A DNA stretch of 64,000 nucleotides, taken from contig OY969556.1 in assembly GCA_963701015.1 (NCBI GenBank), forward strand, positions 806,001-870,000, read 5' to 3'. Below the pieces are notes generated by a model, which was given only the letters and a program-made list of their open reading frames with translations, made no database searches and was not told the origin of the DNA. Below, piece after piece: positions 8,734 to 16,697 of this stretch (positions within the stretch are counted from its first letter, which is position 1; each line of letters opens with the position of its first letter). The position numbers and the translations under genes are program-made. Source of the stretch: MFD09286-c1 sp963701015. Lineage in GTDB: Bacteria; Bacteroidota; Bacteroidia; Bacteroidales; DTGW01.

Positions 8734-8928
8734 ATGAATTTAAAGAGAATTTTTGGAGCATTACTAACCAGCCTGGGTATAGCTGGTCTTATATATGCAG
8801 CTGTATTGTTTGTTAATAATACCAATAATGCACATGGAGTTAAAGCATTAATTATATATAGCATTATTGGAATAATATTTTTCACTGCTGGCATAAGTCT
8901 GATCAGAACAACAAAAGACGAATCATAA
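8734..8928 (+). CDS. small two-helix membrane protein
   Basis: I place the start at ATG 8734 (MNLKRIFGALLTSLGIAG), giving 64 residues with two transmembrane helices (about 9-26 and 40-57) and a charged tail TTKDES. An in-frame ATG at 8644 would lie upstream of the -7 box of site 17, so it cannot be on that transcript. I recall similar small proteins in Bacteroidota, without a known role. It is one of only two plus-strand genes in the window, and its own copy of the shared promoter places it in the same putative regulon. Confidence 0.85.
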   Translation: MNLKRIFGALLTSLGIAGLIYAAVLFVNNTNNAHGVKALIIYSIIGIIFFTAGISLIRTTKDES

Positions 8929-8970
8929 TTTTTTATATTTATAGATATATTTGAAATAAATAAAATTTAT

Positions 8971-9189
8971 TTATTGTGAGTCACTATGTTTTTTCTCAAA
9001 ATTTTTGATCTGGAATTCTATTTTAAATTTTTGTTTCATTAACTCTTCATACCTTTTTTTTAATGCTTCTTTAACTTCTAAATCGTTATTTGAATATAGA
9101 ATTTTATCGGAAAGTGTATTCAGCTTTTCAGCAATTTCAGAAACCAAAGTTTCATAATCTTTCAAAATTGTTATGTCTATTTTATTCAT
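8971..9189 (-). CDS. small coiled-coil protein of unknown function
   Basis: The 72-residue product is highly charged and predicted by eye to be all helical (LVSEIAEKLNTLSDKI, then KEALKKRYEELMKQKFKIEF). It has no signal peptide or membrane helix. It lies about 100 nt after the TPR protein gene and may share its transcript. Function is not recognisable. Confidence 0.6.
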   Translation of the reverse strand: MNKIDITILKDYETLVSEIAEKLNTLSDKILYSNNDLEVKEALKKRYEELMKQKFKIEFQIKNFEKKHSDSQ

Positions 9190-9292
9190 AATTTCAAAAC
9201 AGCATTTAATAAAACTTTATCGTAATTTGACATTTCGATTACATTTTCTAATTAATAATCATTTTTTTAGGTTATAGAATTCCACAATATAT

Positions 9293-10000
9293 TTATTTGC
9301 ACATTTTATTTATTGCTAAATAAGCTTCGGTATAACCCAATTTCCCAGCCTTGTTTAAATCAAAACATCCGCTATCTTTTTGGTTGATAACAATTTTAGC
9401 CATCCCTCTATTGTAGTATGCATTTGCATAATTAGGATTAATTTCGATGAATTTATTAAAATCTATTATGGCACCAATGAAATCTTGAAGTTTGCACTTT
9501 GATAGCCCTCTATTAATATAAGCCTTTTCATTTTCAGGTTCAAACTTTATAACCATGCTATAATCATCAATTGCGCCAGCATAGTCATGAAGATCATTTT
9601 TTGAAAGACCCCTATTCATATAAGCTTTAACATATTTAGGATTAATCACAATAGCTCTGCTGTAATCGGCGATTGCGCCTTTGATATCTTGAATGTCAAA
9701 TTTCGCAACACCTCTGTTGATAATAGCCTCTATATTTTCAGGTTCAATTTCAATGACCTTTGAAAAATCTTTAATTGCACTTTTATTTTTACCCATGTCC
9801 CTCTCTGCAACGCCACGATTGTAATAAGCCTCAGCATATGAAGGATTTCTTTTTATGGCTTTGGTATAATTAACTATTGCTAAACTAAAATTTTTCTGAT
9901 TATAATTGGCAACCCCTTTGTCAAAATATTCCTTTGAATCCTGGCAATATGAAATGGAAGATATTAATAAGGCTATTACTAACTGAAATATCTTTTTCAT
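9293..10000 (-). CDS. secreted tetratricopeptide-repeat protein
   Basis: The 235-residue protein has a signal peptide (about residues 1-19, IFQLVIALLISSISYC) and about six 34-residue TPR units from residue 22 to 220. They carry recurrent phrases such as AYYNRGVAERDMGKNKSAI and IEINPNYANAYYNRGMAK. TPR arrays form superhelical protein-binding scaffolds, here in the periplasm or at the outer membrane. Two cysteines near the end (CFDLNKA and MCK) may form a disulfide. It follows the DUF3332-like lipoprotein gene, with a terminator-like hairpin between them. Confidence 0.88.
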   Translation of the reverse strand: MKKIFQLVIALLISSISYCQDSKEYFDKGVANYNQKNFSLAIVNYTKAIKRNPSYAEAYYNRGVAERDMGKNKSAIKDFSKVIEIEPENIEAIINRGVAKFDIQDIKGAIADYSRAIVINPKYVKAYMNRGLSKNDLHDYAGAIDDYSMVIKFEPENEKAYINRGLSKCKLQDFIGAIIDFNKFIEINPNYANAYYNRGMAKIVINQKDSGCFDLNKAGKLGYTEAYLAINKMCK

Positions 10001-10020
10001 CTTTATTTTATTTAAAAAAT

Positions 10021-10054
10021 AACAAAAAGCCGTATATACGACGGCTCTTTTGTT
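10021..10054 (-). terminator. rho-independent terminator
   Basis: AACAAAAAGCCGT and ACGGCTCTTTTGTT form a long stem with a short ATAT loop, and the minus-strand exit side has a T run. It sits about 10 nt after the stop of the gene at 10065-10610 and before the TPR gene, so part of the transcript from site 2 probably ends here. Confidence 0.75.
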
Positions 10055-10064
10055 ATATCATTTT

Positions 10065-10610
10065 TTACTTTAAAGCCAAAGAATTATTATTTTCCAACTT
10101 TTTTAAAACGTCGGCAGAATATATGCAATCGGTCTTATTGGCTTTGTGAATAGTTAAACTGCCATTTGAATTAAATGTGCAAACATCAGTTGATTTATTA
10201 TTTGCAACATATGTCCAGGTTGCAGTTTTATCATTATAAATCAAATCTTGTATAACTTTTTTATCAATACTTTCTAAATGAAGAAGATTATGAGATGCAG
10301 TTACATTATATAACTGTCCATGGAATTTTACCTGTTGAGTCTCAATTTGACCAGGAATCATTGCTACAGGATTACTCCCTGACCAGAACTCAATAAAGTT
10401 CAGAATAACTGCATCAATTAAACCAGATATTTCATATACCGGAACAACAACAAATACAAGAAATACAAGTTCGTTTACAAACTTATCTCCAACTCTGGCA
10501 TTAAAATTATATACTTTTCGGGTAAGGCTGAAGGAGCCAAAACATCCTGTTTGTATTAAAATAATTAAAGCAGCAAACGAGAATAATGAAATAGATTTAA
10601 TTTTTTTCAT
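10065..10610 (-). CDS. DUF3332-like lipoprotein
   Basis: The 181-residue protein has a lipoprotein signal (ALIILIQTGC, cysteine near residue 23) directly followed by FGSFSLTRKVYNFNARVGDK, a hydrophobic stretch VFLVFVVVPVYEISGL and the phrase LNFIEFWSGSNPV. Together these match the DUF3332 group as I know it. The C-terminal half is beta-rich and polar. The function of the family is not known. Promoter site 2 lies 31 nt upstream of the start, so it belongs to the putative stress regulon. Confidence 0.85.
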   Translation of the reverse strand: MKKIKSISLFSFAALIILIQTGCFGSFSLTRKVYNFNARVGDKFVNELVFLVFVVVPVYEISGLIDAVILNFIEFWSGSNPVAMIPGQIETQQVKFHGQLYNVTASHNLLHLESIDKKVIQDLIYNDKTATWTYVANNKSTDVCTFNSNGSLTIHKANKTDCIYSADVLKKLENNNSLALK

Positions 10611-10640
10611 ATAAAATTTATTTTATGATTAATAATAGTA

Positions 10641-10706
10641 TAAAGGTGATTGCTTAATTGATTGAATGTGTTACATAACTTTTGAAAAGAGTTACATTAT
10701 TCACAT
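10641..10706 (-). promoter_or_regulatory. 21-bp direct-repeat promoter, site 2
   Basis: The proximal core is at 10670-10676 and the distal core at 10691-10697, both ATGTAAC on the minus strand. The -7 box CACCTTTA (10641-10648) follows after 20 bp. It lies 31 nt upstream of the DUF3332-like gene. Confidence 0.85.
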
Positions 10707-11028
10707 ATTATTTATAACTTAAAGCATAAATGGGAGTTGATCTGACTGCTCTTATTGTCTGATTCCAGTCAAAGAAATATTCAATTGTTTCTGAAAATAT
10801 AATTGACAAGTGAAATGAAAATAAGGCACTATTTGTAGTTATTGTATTAAATAGTTATTCTAAATTTTCGTTAAACCTGCTATAATTAAAGTTTATTCTA
10901 TTTTTTATAATACAGATACCTATTTATTACTCTACAGGGGAGAGCATATAATTAACTATCAAATTGTATCATTTACACATTTAAAAGCATAAATGCATTT
11001 TTTTAAATTGTGTTTATTATAATTATAG
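10707..11028. other. intergenic stretch, no gene seen
   Basis: This AT-rich stretch between site 2 and the small gene ending at 11029 holds no open frame that I can support and no clear hairpin or repeat. Confidence 0.5.
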
Positions 11029-11172
11029 TTATTTCTCATTTTTCCTTAATATAAAATTTATAAGTCTTATCCATTTCCATGGATTTAGTCCAATTATCAA
11101 TAAAATATAACTGATGAAATAACCAATAGTAAATGATAAAAATAGAGGCAATTGCCTATCATTATTTTTCAA
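11029..11172 (-). CDS. possible 47-residue membrane peptide with TTG start
   Basis: A frame from TTG at 11172 to TAA at 11029 encodes a basic, hydrophobic peptide (LPLFLSFTIGYFISYI, then NPWKWIRLINFIL and KNEK) with one or two membrane helices. It begins about 40 nt after the stop of the DUF6629-like gene. The 18 bp around its start (CAATTTATAATGAATTTA on the plus strand) recur exactly at the TTG start of the cupin gene at 13967, which supports the start. No other evidence of expression is visible. Confidence 0.4.
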   Translation of the reverse strand: MKNNDRQLPLFLSFTIGYFISYILLIIGLNPWKWIRLINFILRKNEK

Positions 11173-11210
11173 TTTATAATGAATTTATAGTGAAAACATT
11201 TTTTTAAATA

Positions 11211-11879
11211 CTACGACTTCTGGTATAAGTGAATTTTATGCATGTTCTTTATTTCTATCATAATTAAGTAAATTGAGATGCTTATAATTGATGCGAAAAA
11301 ACACCAAACTGATACAACATAGTGTTCATAAAATATTACTGTTATAAGATATGAAATCAAAATAGTTGTGCCGAAAATCCACATTCGTTTAATATGCGAA
11401 AAGAAAGCTGGTCCGATGGTTGCAATAATATAAAATAACCCGCCCAATATGCTAAAAGGAGCCATATAAAATTGTTTATAGGTTATATGATACCCGACTA
11501 TTTTGGCCTGAACGTTGTATTTTACCAAAAAATAAGCGAGATATATGGAAACCAGCAAGCCAATACCTACTAATACTCTTTGAATAGTTTTTCGTTTACT
11601 TTCTTTATCGAGTATTAATATTGAAATAGGAACCCATGCGGGCCAAAGTACTTGTGCAAAGAACAAGAAAAAATAAGTTAAAAACTGTTGTATTGAAAAG
11701 TAAGCCGGATTAGGCAAAGTTACCCATAAAATACCTTCGGCAATTTGTTGAACCGCAAAAATTAAGGGAATACTTGCAAACATAATTTGTCGTGGATGTT
11801 GCACTTTTTTTAAGGAAGCAATACCAATCACGGCAAGTACTACACCTGCACTAAAACTTGCGCTAGCTGAGAAACACAT
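11211..11879 (-). CDS. multi-pass membrane protein, DUF6629-like
   Basis: The 222-residue protein begins MCFSASASFSAGVVLAVIG and has about seven transmembrane helices. It carries a conserved-looking IAEGILWVTLP segment after the second helix and a short cytoplasmic tail. The MCFSA start and helix layout match small integral membrane proteins grouped as DUF6629, whose role is unknown. It lies downstream of the Gly/His-rich lipoprotein gene, beyond a hairpin that may attenuate transcription. Confidence 0.75.
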   Translation of the reverse strand: MCFSASASFSAGVVLAVIGIASLKKVQHPRQIMFASIPLIFAVQQIAEGILWVTLPNPAYFSIQQFLTYFFLFFAQVLWPAWVPISILILDKESKRKTIQRVLVGIGLLVSIYLAYFLVKYNVQAKIVGYHITYKQFYMAPFSILGGLFYIIATIGPAFFSHIKRMWIFGTTILISYLITVIFYEHYVVSVWCFFASIISISIYLIMIEIKNMHKIHLYQKS

Positions 11880-11916
11880 ATATTTTAAATTTATAACAGG
11901 TTTATAATATTACCCC

Positions 11917-11946
11917 AAAGTAGGTCATTAAAAGGAAGCCTACTTT
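11917..11946 (-). terminator. hairpin AAAGTAGG / CCTACTTT
   Basis: An 8-bp perfect inverted repeat with a 14-nt loop lies just beyond the stop of the Gly/His-rich lipoprotein gene and upstream of the next gene. There is no strong T run, so it may be a weak terminator or an mRNA-stabilising stem. Confidence 0.4.
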
Positions 11947-11964
11947 AGAGGTAGAAACTAATGC

Positions 11965-12195
11965 TTAACGGCGGTTACCATTATCATGTCGTTCACCATG
12001 GTGTTCGTGACCTCCGCCTCCACCTCGGTGTCCGTCACCACCGCGTAACGGTATAAAAATACATGACGTTAATACTATTATTCCTAAGAACAGTGCAATT
12101 ATATAAGGTTTTAGAAATGTACTTGTTTTAGCTTTATTTCTTGTGCCTTTATTATTAGTTATGTAATTTTGATTAATAATTTTTGATGCTTTCAT
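11965..12195 (-). CDS. small lipoprotein with Gly/His-rich tail
   Basis: The 76-residue product has a basic N-region, a hydrophobic segment (about residues 30-44, IIALFLGIIVLTSC) ending in a lipobox-like LTSC, then FIPLRGGDGHRGGGGGHEHH and a polar end. The His/Gly tail could bind metal ions such as Ni, Zn or Cu, an inference from composition only. It starts 45 nt after the alcohol dehydrogenase stop and is probably cotranscribed with it from site 3. Confidence 0.65.
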   Translation of the reverse strand: MKASKIINQNYITNNKGTRNKAKTSTFLKPYIIALFLGIIVLTSCIFIPLRGGDGHRGGGGGHEHHGERHDNGNRR

Positions 12196-12240
12196 TTTAT
12201 TTTATTTTTAAGTGAGAATTTATTTTATCTATTATATGAA

Positions 12241-13273
12241 CTAGCTCGTTAAAATTACTTTTAGTGCATTTTCTTTTGCTGCGTTTCCAAATACTTCATA
12301 AGCTTTTACAATCTCATCCAGTTTAAAATGATGTGTTATGAGTTTTGACGGATCAAGTTTTCCGGCTTGAACTATTTTGAAAAGCATTGGAGTTGTAACC
12401 GTATCAACAAGATGTGTGGTTATAGTAATATTTTTAGACCATAATGATTCCAAATGTAATATTGCGCTTTTCCCATGTACACCTATATTGGCAATATGAC
12501 CTCCGACAGCAACAATTTCTTCACATAATTCAAATGTTGCTGGTATTCCAACTGCTTCAATTGCTACATCAACACCTTTACCATTTGTATAACTCATTAC
12601 TTTATCTAATGCATTTTCCTTTGAGCTATCAATAATATGTGTTGCCCCTAATGCTTTTGCTACCAAAAGTCGATTATCATTTTGGTCTATCATAATAATT
12701 TCGGCAGGAGAAAAAAATTGCGCTGTTAACAATGCCGCCAGACCAATCTGAGCCAACAATTGCAATAGAATCACCGGGCTTCACTTTCCCACTTAACACG
12801 CCACATTCAAAAGCTGTAGGTAATATATCACTTAACATTACTAAGGCTTCTTCATCTGCATCTTTTGGTATAGCATACAGGCTATTGTCGGCATAAGGAA
12901 TCCTTACATATTCAGCCTGAGTACCGTCTATTGTATTGCCTAAAATCCATCCTCCTTTTTCGCAATGTGAATACATGGCACGATTACAATTATCGCATTT
13001 GCCGCATGAGGTTATACATGAAATAAGTACATGGTCGCCATTTTTAAAATTGGTGACAAAATCTCCAATTTCTTCAATAATACCAACTCCTTCATGCCCA
13101 ATAATCTGTCCCTCAGAAACTGTAGGAACATCACCCTTCATTATATGCAAATCGGTACCGCAAATTGTTGTTTTTAGTATTTTTATTATGGCATCTGTAG
13201 GCTCTTTTATTAATGGTTTTGGTCTTTCTTCCCAGGAACTTTGTCCAGGGCCTTTGAAAACTAATGCCTTCAT
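12241..13273 (-). pseudogene. zinc-dependent alcohol dehydrogenase, frameshifted
   Basis: Two overlapping frames (12677-13273, N-terminal 198 residues; 12241-12774, C-terminal part) encode one medium-chain Zn dehydrogenase. The first has the catalytic Cys38 (CGTDLH), His60-Glu61 (GHEGVG) and structural-zinc cysteines 90, 93, 96 and 104. The second resumes at IGLAALLTAQFF and carries the cofactor and C-terminal regions. The break is at about 12747-12757, in the Rossmann glycine motif: GSGPIG is expected, but the sequence reads GS then shifts frame, as if 5 nt were lost. The enzyme would interconvert alcohols and aldehydes with NAD(P)H. It is first behind site 3. Sequencing error cannot be excluded. 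Confidence 0.85.
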
Positions 13274-13310
13274 ATTTTTATAGTTAAATTATAGTTGAGT
13301 TTTAATTTTA

Positions 13311-13376
13311 TAAAGTTGAGACCATAATCATTGTGGAATGTTACATAACTTTAGAAACTAGTTACATTATTCACAC
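13311..13376 (-). promoter_or_regulatory. 21-bp direct-repeat promoter, site 3
   Basis: ATGTAAC cores lie at 13340-13346 and 13361-13367 on the minus strand, with the -7 box CAACTTTA at 13311-13318. It is 38 nt upstream of the alcohol dehydrogenase start at 13273. Confidence 0.85.
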
Positions 13377-13420
13377 ATTATATAAATTGAACTAATTATT
13401 GTCTGTCGTTAATATCAACA

Positions 13421-13505
13421 AACCCTGACAGGGTTATGCTTAATAAAAGTTCGACAATTACTAATTTCCAGACAATCTGTTTTATGAAAAACCCTGTCAG
13501 GGGTT
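13421..13505. repeat. pair of CCCTGACAGGG-type palindromes
   Basis: AACCCTGACAGGGTT (13421-13435) is a near-perfect palindrome, and AACCCTGTCAGGGGTT lies at 13490-13505. A related hairpin (ACCCTGACAG / CTGTCAGGGT) lies at 35206-35236. These look like intergenic palindromic units, possibly acting as transcript ends for the cupin gene at 13620. The rest of the gap 13377-13619 holds no gene I can see. Confidence 0.6.
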
Positions 13506-13619
13506 ACTTGTCTTTTTTCTCGACTTTATTGACAAACTCTAATTAAATTGAAAAATTTGAAGATTTATGGGATAACGCTCATTTAAATGAATATAGCAAT
13601 CCTTTAAAAAATTGTTCGG

Positions 13620-13967
13620 TTATTTATACCCGCTTTTTATAATGGTTGAAATCATTTTAAAACGTTCACTTGCGGCAACAATACTTGATGTATGTGCTGG
13701 TATTATAATTGACTGACCGGTTTCTAATATATTTGAATTTCCATTAATTGCAATTTCCGCTGATCCTTCAATTATTTGGATAAAATTATCATAGGGAATT
13801 ATTTTCTCAAGCATTACTTCACCTGCATCGCATGAAATGGCAGTAATATTACCAGTTGCTTTTTTTATTATGGTTTTTATGACTACTGAATTAGGAACAT
13901 ATTCAATTATTTCCACTATAATAACTATTTTAGCTTTTTCTAATTCAATATTATTAATGTTTTCCAA
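13620..13967 (-). CDS. small cupin-fold protein
   Basis: The 115-residue protein reads as a single cupin barrel: FIQIIEGSAEIAINGNSNIL then LETGQSIIIPAHTSS. The usual metal-binding histidines of the first cupin motif are absent, so it may bind a ligand and not act as a metalloenzyme. The start is TTG at 13967 (then ENINNIELEKAK), since no ATG precedes the conserved part. It follows the Sll1863-like gene by 37 nt, so the two likely share the transcript from site 4. Confidence 0.8.
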   Translation of the reverse strand: MENINNIELEKAKIVIIVEIIEYVPNSVVIKTIIKKATGNITAISCDAGEVMLEKIIPYDNFIQIIEGSAEIAINGNSNILETGQSIIIPAHTSSIVAASERFKMISTIIKSGYK

Positions 13968-14004
13968 TTTATAATGAATTTACAAAGTATAATTCATTGG
14001 CTTT

Positions 14005-14484
14005 TCAACTATTCTTTGATATAATGGTTGGCGTCAGCTTATTCCTGTTTAAATGATTCAGCGCTTTCTCCAAATCACCTATATCATGACCAAACTCCAT
14101 TTTAAACGATTCCCAATTACCATGTTCTGTTTTCTTATAATCATCCAGCTTTCTTTTCAAATCGCTCTTTTTTTGTTCTAGCCAAACCAATTTCTTTTCT
14201 CCATCAATTTTATTATCAATATTATTTGCAATACTTGCTTTAAATTCATCAATATTTTTTTCGCAAAATGTAATTTTATCTTCGAGTTCTATTATGAAGT
14301 CCTGAATAGAGTTTTTCATTGCAATTATAAGCTCTTCATCTTCTTCGGCTACTTTATTTTTTGCTTCCTGCATTTTTTCTTTTGTTTCTTCTAAAGTTTC
14401 TTTTGCTTCTTCTACTTTTTCAGCAGAATACATTGTTTCAGCCATTTTTACAGTTATAGCTTCGGTTAAAAGTGGTTTTTCCAT
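14005..14484 (-). CDS. Sll1863-like coiled-coil stress protein
   Basis: The 159-residue protein is almost entirely charged helix: residues 14-60 are rich in Glu/Lys heptads, and the C-terminal half has KKLVWLEQKKSDLKRKLDDY followed by WESFKMEFGHDIGDLEKAL. The latter block matches, from memory, Bacteroidota proteins named Sll1863 family stress response proteins. There is no signal peptide. The second Met at residue 14 is an alternative start. It is downstream of site 4, with a possible 28-codon leader frame between. Confidence 0.72.
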   Translation of the reverse strand: MEKPLLTEAITVKMAETMYSAEKVEEAKETLEETKEKMQEAKNKVAEEDEELIIAMKNSIQDFIIELEDKITFCEKNIDEFKASIANNIDNKIDGEKKLVWLEQKKSDLKRKLDDYKKTEHGNWESFKMEFGHDIGDLEKALNHLNRNKLTPTIISKNS

Positions 14485-14501
14485 TGGGTATAATTGAAGT
14501 T

Positions 14502-14588
14502 CTATATTTCTACTTTATTTGATCCATCAGAATTTTTTTCCTGATCTGTCTTTGCTCTTTTTGCCTGTGTAAAAAATATTTTATTCAT
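14502..14588 (-). CDS. possible 28-residue leader peptide
   Basis: ATG at 14588 opens a 28-codon frame (MNKIFFTQAKRAKTDQEKN, ending NKVEI) that lies 33 nt after the -7 box of site 4 and stops 17 nt before the Sll1863-like gene. Upstream in-frame starts overlap the promoter itself and can be dismissed. It may be a real small protein, a leader peptide or chance. Confidence 0.4.
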   Translation of the reverse strand: MNKIFFTQAKRAKTDQEKNSDGSNKVEI

Positions 14589-14620
14589 ATTATTAATTAT
14601 TTTTATAGTTATTTTATTAA

Positions 14621-14686
14621 CAAAGATAAGTTCCAATATACTATACACCTTTACATAACTTTGCGAATTAATTACATCATTCACAC
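14621..14686 (-). promoter_or_regulatory. 21-bp direct-repeat promoter, site 4
   Basis: The proximal half (ATGTAAA at 14650-14656) and distal half (ATGTAAT at 14671-14677) are 21 bp apart on the minus strand. The -7 box TATCTTTG (14621-14628), a perfect TAnnTTTG, follows after 20 bp. It drives the leader frame, the Sll1863-like gene and the cupin gene. Confidence 0.85.
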
Positions 14687-14690
14687 ATAT

Positions 14691-15127
14691 TCATAAAATT
14701 ATTGTTAGGGTATGTTGTATAATAACTCATACATTTTAATTTCATTTTTACAGATTTAAGTTCATCGAATATTTTAGCTTTTTACCCCATTACCACTGAA
14801 TGGGAAAGCTGAAAATAAGTTGTTAAAAGGAAATATCGTGGAGTAAACTAAAGTATAAAATTGGCCCGAATTTACCCCAACCCCTTAAAAAGGGGCAATA
14901 ACAGGGCGTAGCACAGGTTTGTTAGCCCTCCTTTTTAAGGAGGGATGGGAGGTAAAAACAGGATAGAAAATGAATTCCACCAACTTTTCCGTTTGATCCC
15001 AAATAAGCGAGTTCCCTTTAGGTACTAAGGGTAAAAACTGGCTTATTTTCTAATCTGTCAATGTATGGGTTATTTAATCCCAACGCCTTAATTAAATTCG
15101 TTATATATTTAAGCATTGATTTAATAT
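14691..15127. other. intergenic stretch made of palindromic repeats
   Basis: No gene is visible. The segment is a degenerate copy of the 123-bp repeat seen at 29298 and 35281 (left part about 14755-14835, right part about 14986-15075). It is split by a stretch that contains a second palindromic unit at 14873-14954. Confidence 0.5.
14873..14954. repeat. palindromic intergenic unit
   Basis: The unit starts TACCCCAACCCCTTAAAAAG and ends CCTTTTTAAGGAGGG then ATGGGAGGTA. The two ends are imperfect inverted copies, and each contains its own small hairpin (CCCCTTAAAAAGGGG and CCCTCCTTTTTAAGGAGGG). It resembles a small non-coding mobile unit of about 82 bp. Confidence 0.55.
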
Positions 15128-15598
15128 TTAAAATATATAACGCACAGATAAAGCACCTTCATCGGCCCAAAAGCCTGAATATCCAAATACACTGAAAGAG
15201 GGTTTCCAATCGAGACCTATACTTAAAGGTGTTTTTTTGAAACGATATTCAATACCGGCAATTCCATCAATACCTATAACTTCATAACTAAGTCCAGGTT
15301 GTCCCCAGGTAACATAATTTCCATTAAATATACCAACATGCGCTCCTCCGCCAAAATACCACTTCAATTGTTCACAACTAAATGCATTTTTATATATTTC
15401 GTATAGTCCAATAATTTCAAATCCCTTCCATCGACTATCAAGTATGCCTTCTACTGCAAACTTTTCTTTAACTGCATATCTGAAAGTCATTCCATTAAAT
15501 AAGCCTAACCTTATACCAATATCAGTTTCAAAATCCTGAGAATATACTTTGGCCAGGAAAATAAATGTGACTATAAATGTTATTATAAATTTTCGCAT
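15128..15598 (-). CDS. small outer-membrane beta-barrel protein
   Basis: The 156-residue protein has a signal peptide ending at about residue 20 (IFLAKVYSQ) and alternating hydrophobic and aromatic strands. They end in EGALSVRYIF, the C-terminal aromatic typical of outer-membrane barrels recognised by BamA. Its length suggests an eight-stranded barrel. It follows the 44-residue membrane peptide gene in the transcript from site 5. The function is not recognisable. Confidence 0.75.
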   Translation of the reverse strand: MRKFIITFIVTFIFLAKVYSQDFETDIGIRLGLFNGMTFRYAVKEKFAVEGILDSRWKGFEIIGLYEIYKNAFSCEQLKWYFGGGAHVGIFNGNYVTWGQPGLSYEVIGIDGIAGIEYRFKKTPLSIGLDWKPSFSVFGYSGFWADEGALSVRYIF

Positions 15599-15631
15599 CA
15601 GACATAAATAATTTTAATAATGGATACTTTT

Positions 15632-15766
15632 TTAAAATAGAGCCAATAATTTAGGAAAAACAATTGCAAATGGTAATACAAATAACCACCATAAGTGGAA
15701 TATGAAGAAGTCTTCAATCCAACCAATAATATTAACTATATAAAGAATAAAAAGGGTTTTTAACAT
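15632..15766 (-). CDS. 44-residue hydrophobic membrane peptide
   Basis: ATG at 15766 opens a 44-codon frame (MLKTLFILYIVNIIGWIEDF, then FIFHLWWLFVLPFAIVF and PKLLALF) lying 27 nt after the -7 box of site 5. That is the spacing seen between the other sites and their genes. The peptide would have one or two membrane helices with aromatic Trp pairs. The next gene, the beta-barrel at 15598, starts 33 nt later. The promoter position is the main support; I do not know a family. Confidence 0.6.
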   Translation of the reverse strand: MLKTLFILYIVNIIGWIEDFFIFHLWWLFVLPFAIVFPKLLALF

Positions 15767-15792
15767 TATACCTGTTTTGTAAGATAATCAGG

Positions 15793-15858
15793 TAAAAGTA
15801 TGAAGTACTTTCAGTTGAATTGTTACACAATTCTTCAACAGATTTATATTATTCCCAC
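15793..15858 (-). promoter_or_regulatory. 21-bp direct-repeat promoter, site 5
   Basis: The proximal TGTGTAACA at about 15821 and a degenerate distal half (ATATAAA at 15843-15849, then GGGAAT) are followed after 20 bp by the -7 box TACTTTTA (15793-15800). It lies immediately downstream of the AraC-type gene and drives the 44-residue peptide and beta-barrel genes. Confidence 0.75.
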
Positions 15859-15866
15859 ATAAAGGT

Positions 15867-16412
15867 TCAACGATTGAAACCATTCTGAAGCTGTCGAAAG
15901 AAGGAAGGTGTTATACCGGTTATTTTTTTGAACTGGTTTGATAAATGCGCCACACTGCAGTATTGAAGCCTATAAGCAATTTCACTTAAACTACACTTTT
16001 GGTTAACTAGTAATTCTTTAACACGTTCAATTTTCTGTGATATAATATACTTTTCAATTGTTACATTTTGCATGTTTGAGAATAAATTACTTAAATAAGT
16101 ATAATCGCGATTAACCATATTACTAATGTAAATTGAATAATTAGGCTTGGGTAAATCGTCTGAAGAATATATCAATTGATGTATAGCAGTTTTTATCTTT
16201 TCAATAATAATGTTTTGTTTATCATCTATTAATTCAAGACCAACATTTCTCAAGCCTATATCAATTAACTGCAATTTTTCTCCGGAAATATTTTCTTTTA
16301 ACTCTACCTGTCCTAATTCCAACGATAGATAATGAAGCCCGAGCCTAACAAGCTCGTCCTTTACAGCTGTTTTACATCGACTGCTTTCCATATTTCTAAT
16401 ATGCAACATCAT
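15867..16412 (-). CDS. AraC-family regulator with HMA-like N-terminal region
   Basis: The 181-residue protein has a C-terminal AraC/XylS double helix-turn-helix (about residues 85-175: DYTYLSNLFSNMQNVTIEKY; SLSEIAYRLQY, SVAHLSNQFKKITGITPSFF). An N-terminal 75-residue region (MMLHIRNMESSRCKTAVKDE, LGLHYLSLELGQVEL) has the beta-alpha-beta layout of heavy-metal-associated domains, with one of the usual two cysteines left. AraC proteins bind 21-bp direct repeats and often activate at overlapped -35 regions, exactly the geometry of the 17 promoters here. It follows the CsbD gene behind site 6, which implies autoregulation. The ligand is unknown. Confidence 0.9.
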   Translation of the reverse strand: MMLHIRNMESSRCKTAVKDELVRLGLHYLSLELGQVELKENISGEKLQLIDIGLRNVGLELIDDKQNIIIEKIKTAIHQLIYSSDDLPKPNYSIYISNMVNRDYTYLSNLFSNMQNVTIEKYIISQKIERVKELLVNQKCSLSEIAYRLQYCSVAHLSNQFKKITGITPSFFRQLQNGFNR

Positions 16413-16476
16413 ATTATTACGTATTAATTAACAAATTCAATGTGAAATAAAGAATATACAAAAAATGGATAGTCAG

Positions 16477-16659
16477 TTATAGAGCAGTAATAATGTGGCG
16501 GAGTTCTTCTTTTGTTATACCTAGTTTATTTCCAAGCATCTCCATCATTTCTTTTTCTTTGCCGTCATGAAAATATAAATCTTCGTCGGAAATGATTTGA
16601 TATTTTTGCTTAAGCTTTTCTTTTTTCTCGTTCCAATATCCTAATGCTATGGTATCCAT
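16477..16659 (-). CDS. CsbD-like small stress protein
   Basis: I use ATG at 16659 (MDTIALGYWNEKKEKLKQKY), giving 60 residues. The in-frame extension to 16761 reads through the promoter itself. The W..KKEKLKQKY..ISDEDLYFHDGK pattern and terminal LGITKEELRHII match the CsbD-like fold: a two-helix stress protein with Trp, a Lys-rich first helix and a DL..GK centre. Two further paralogs lie at 17243-17431 and 23580-23795. It is the first gene behind site 6 and precedes the AraC regulator by 64 nt. Confidence 0.82.
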   Translation of the reverse strand: MDTIALGYWNEKKEKLKQKYQIISDEDLYFHDGKEKEMMEMLGNKLGITKEELRHIITAL

Positions 16660-16697
16660 GTATCTATATTTTCTGTTGGAAAGAAACTTTTGCACTA

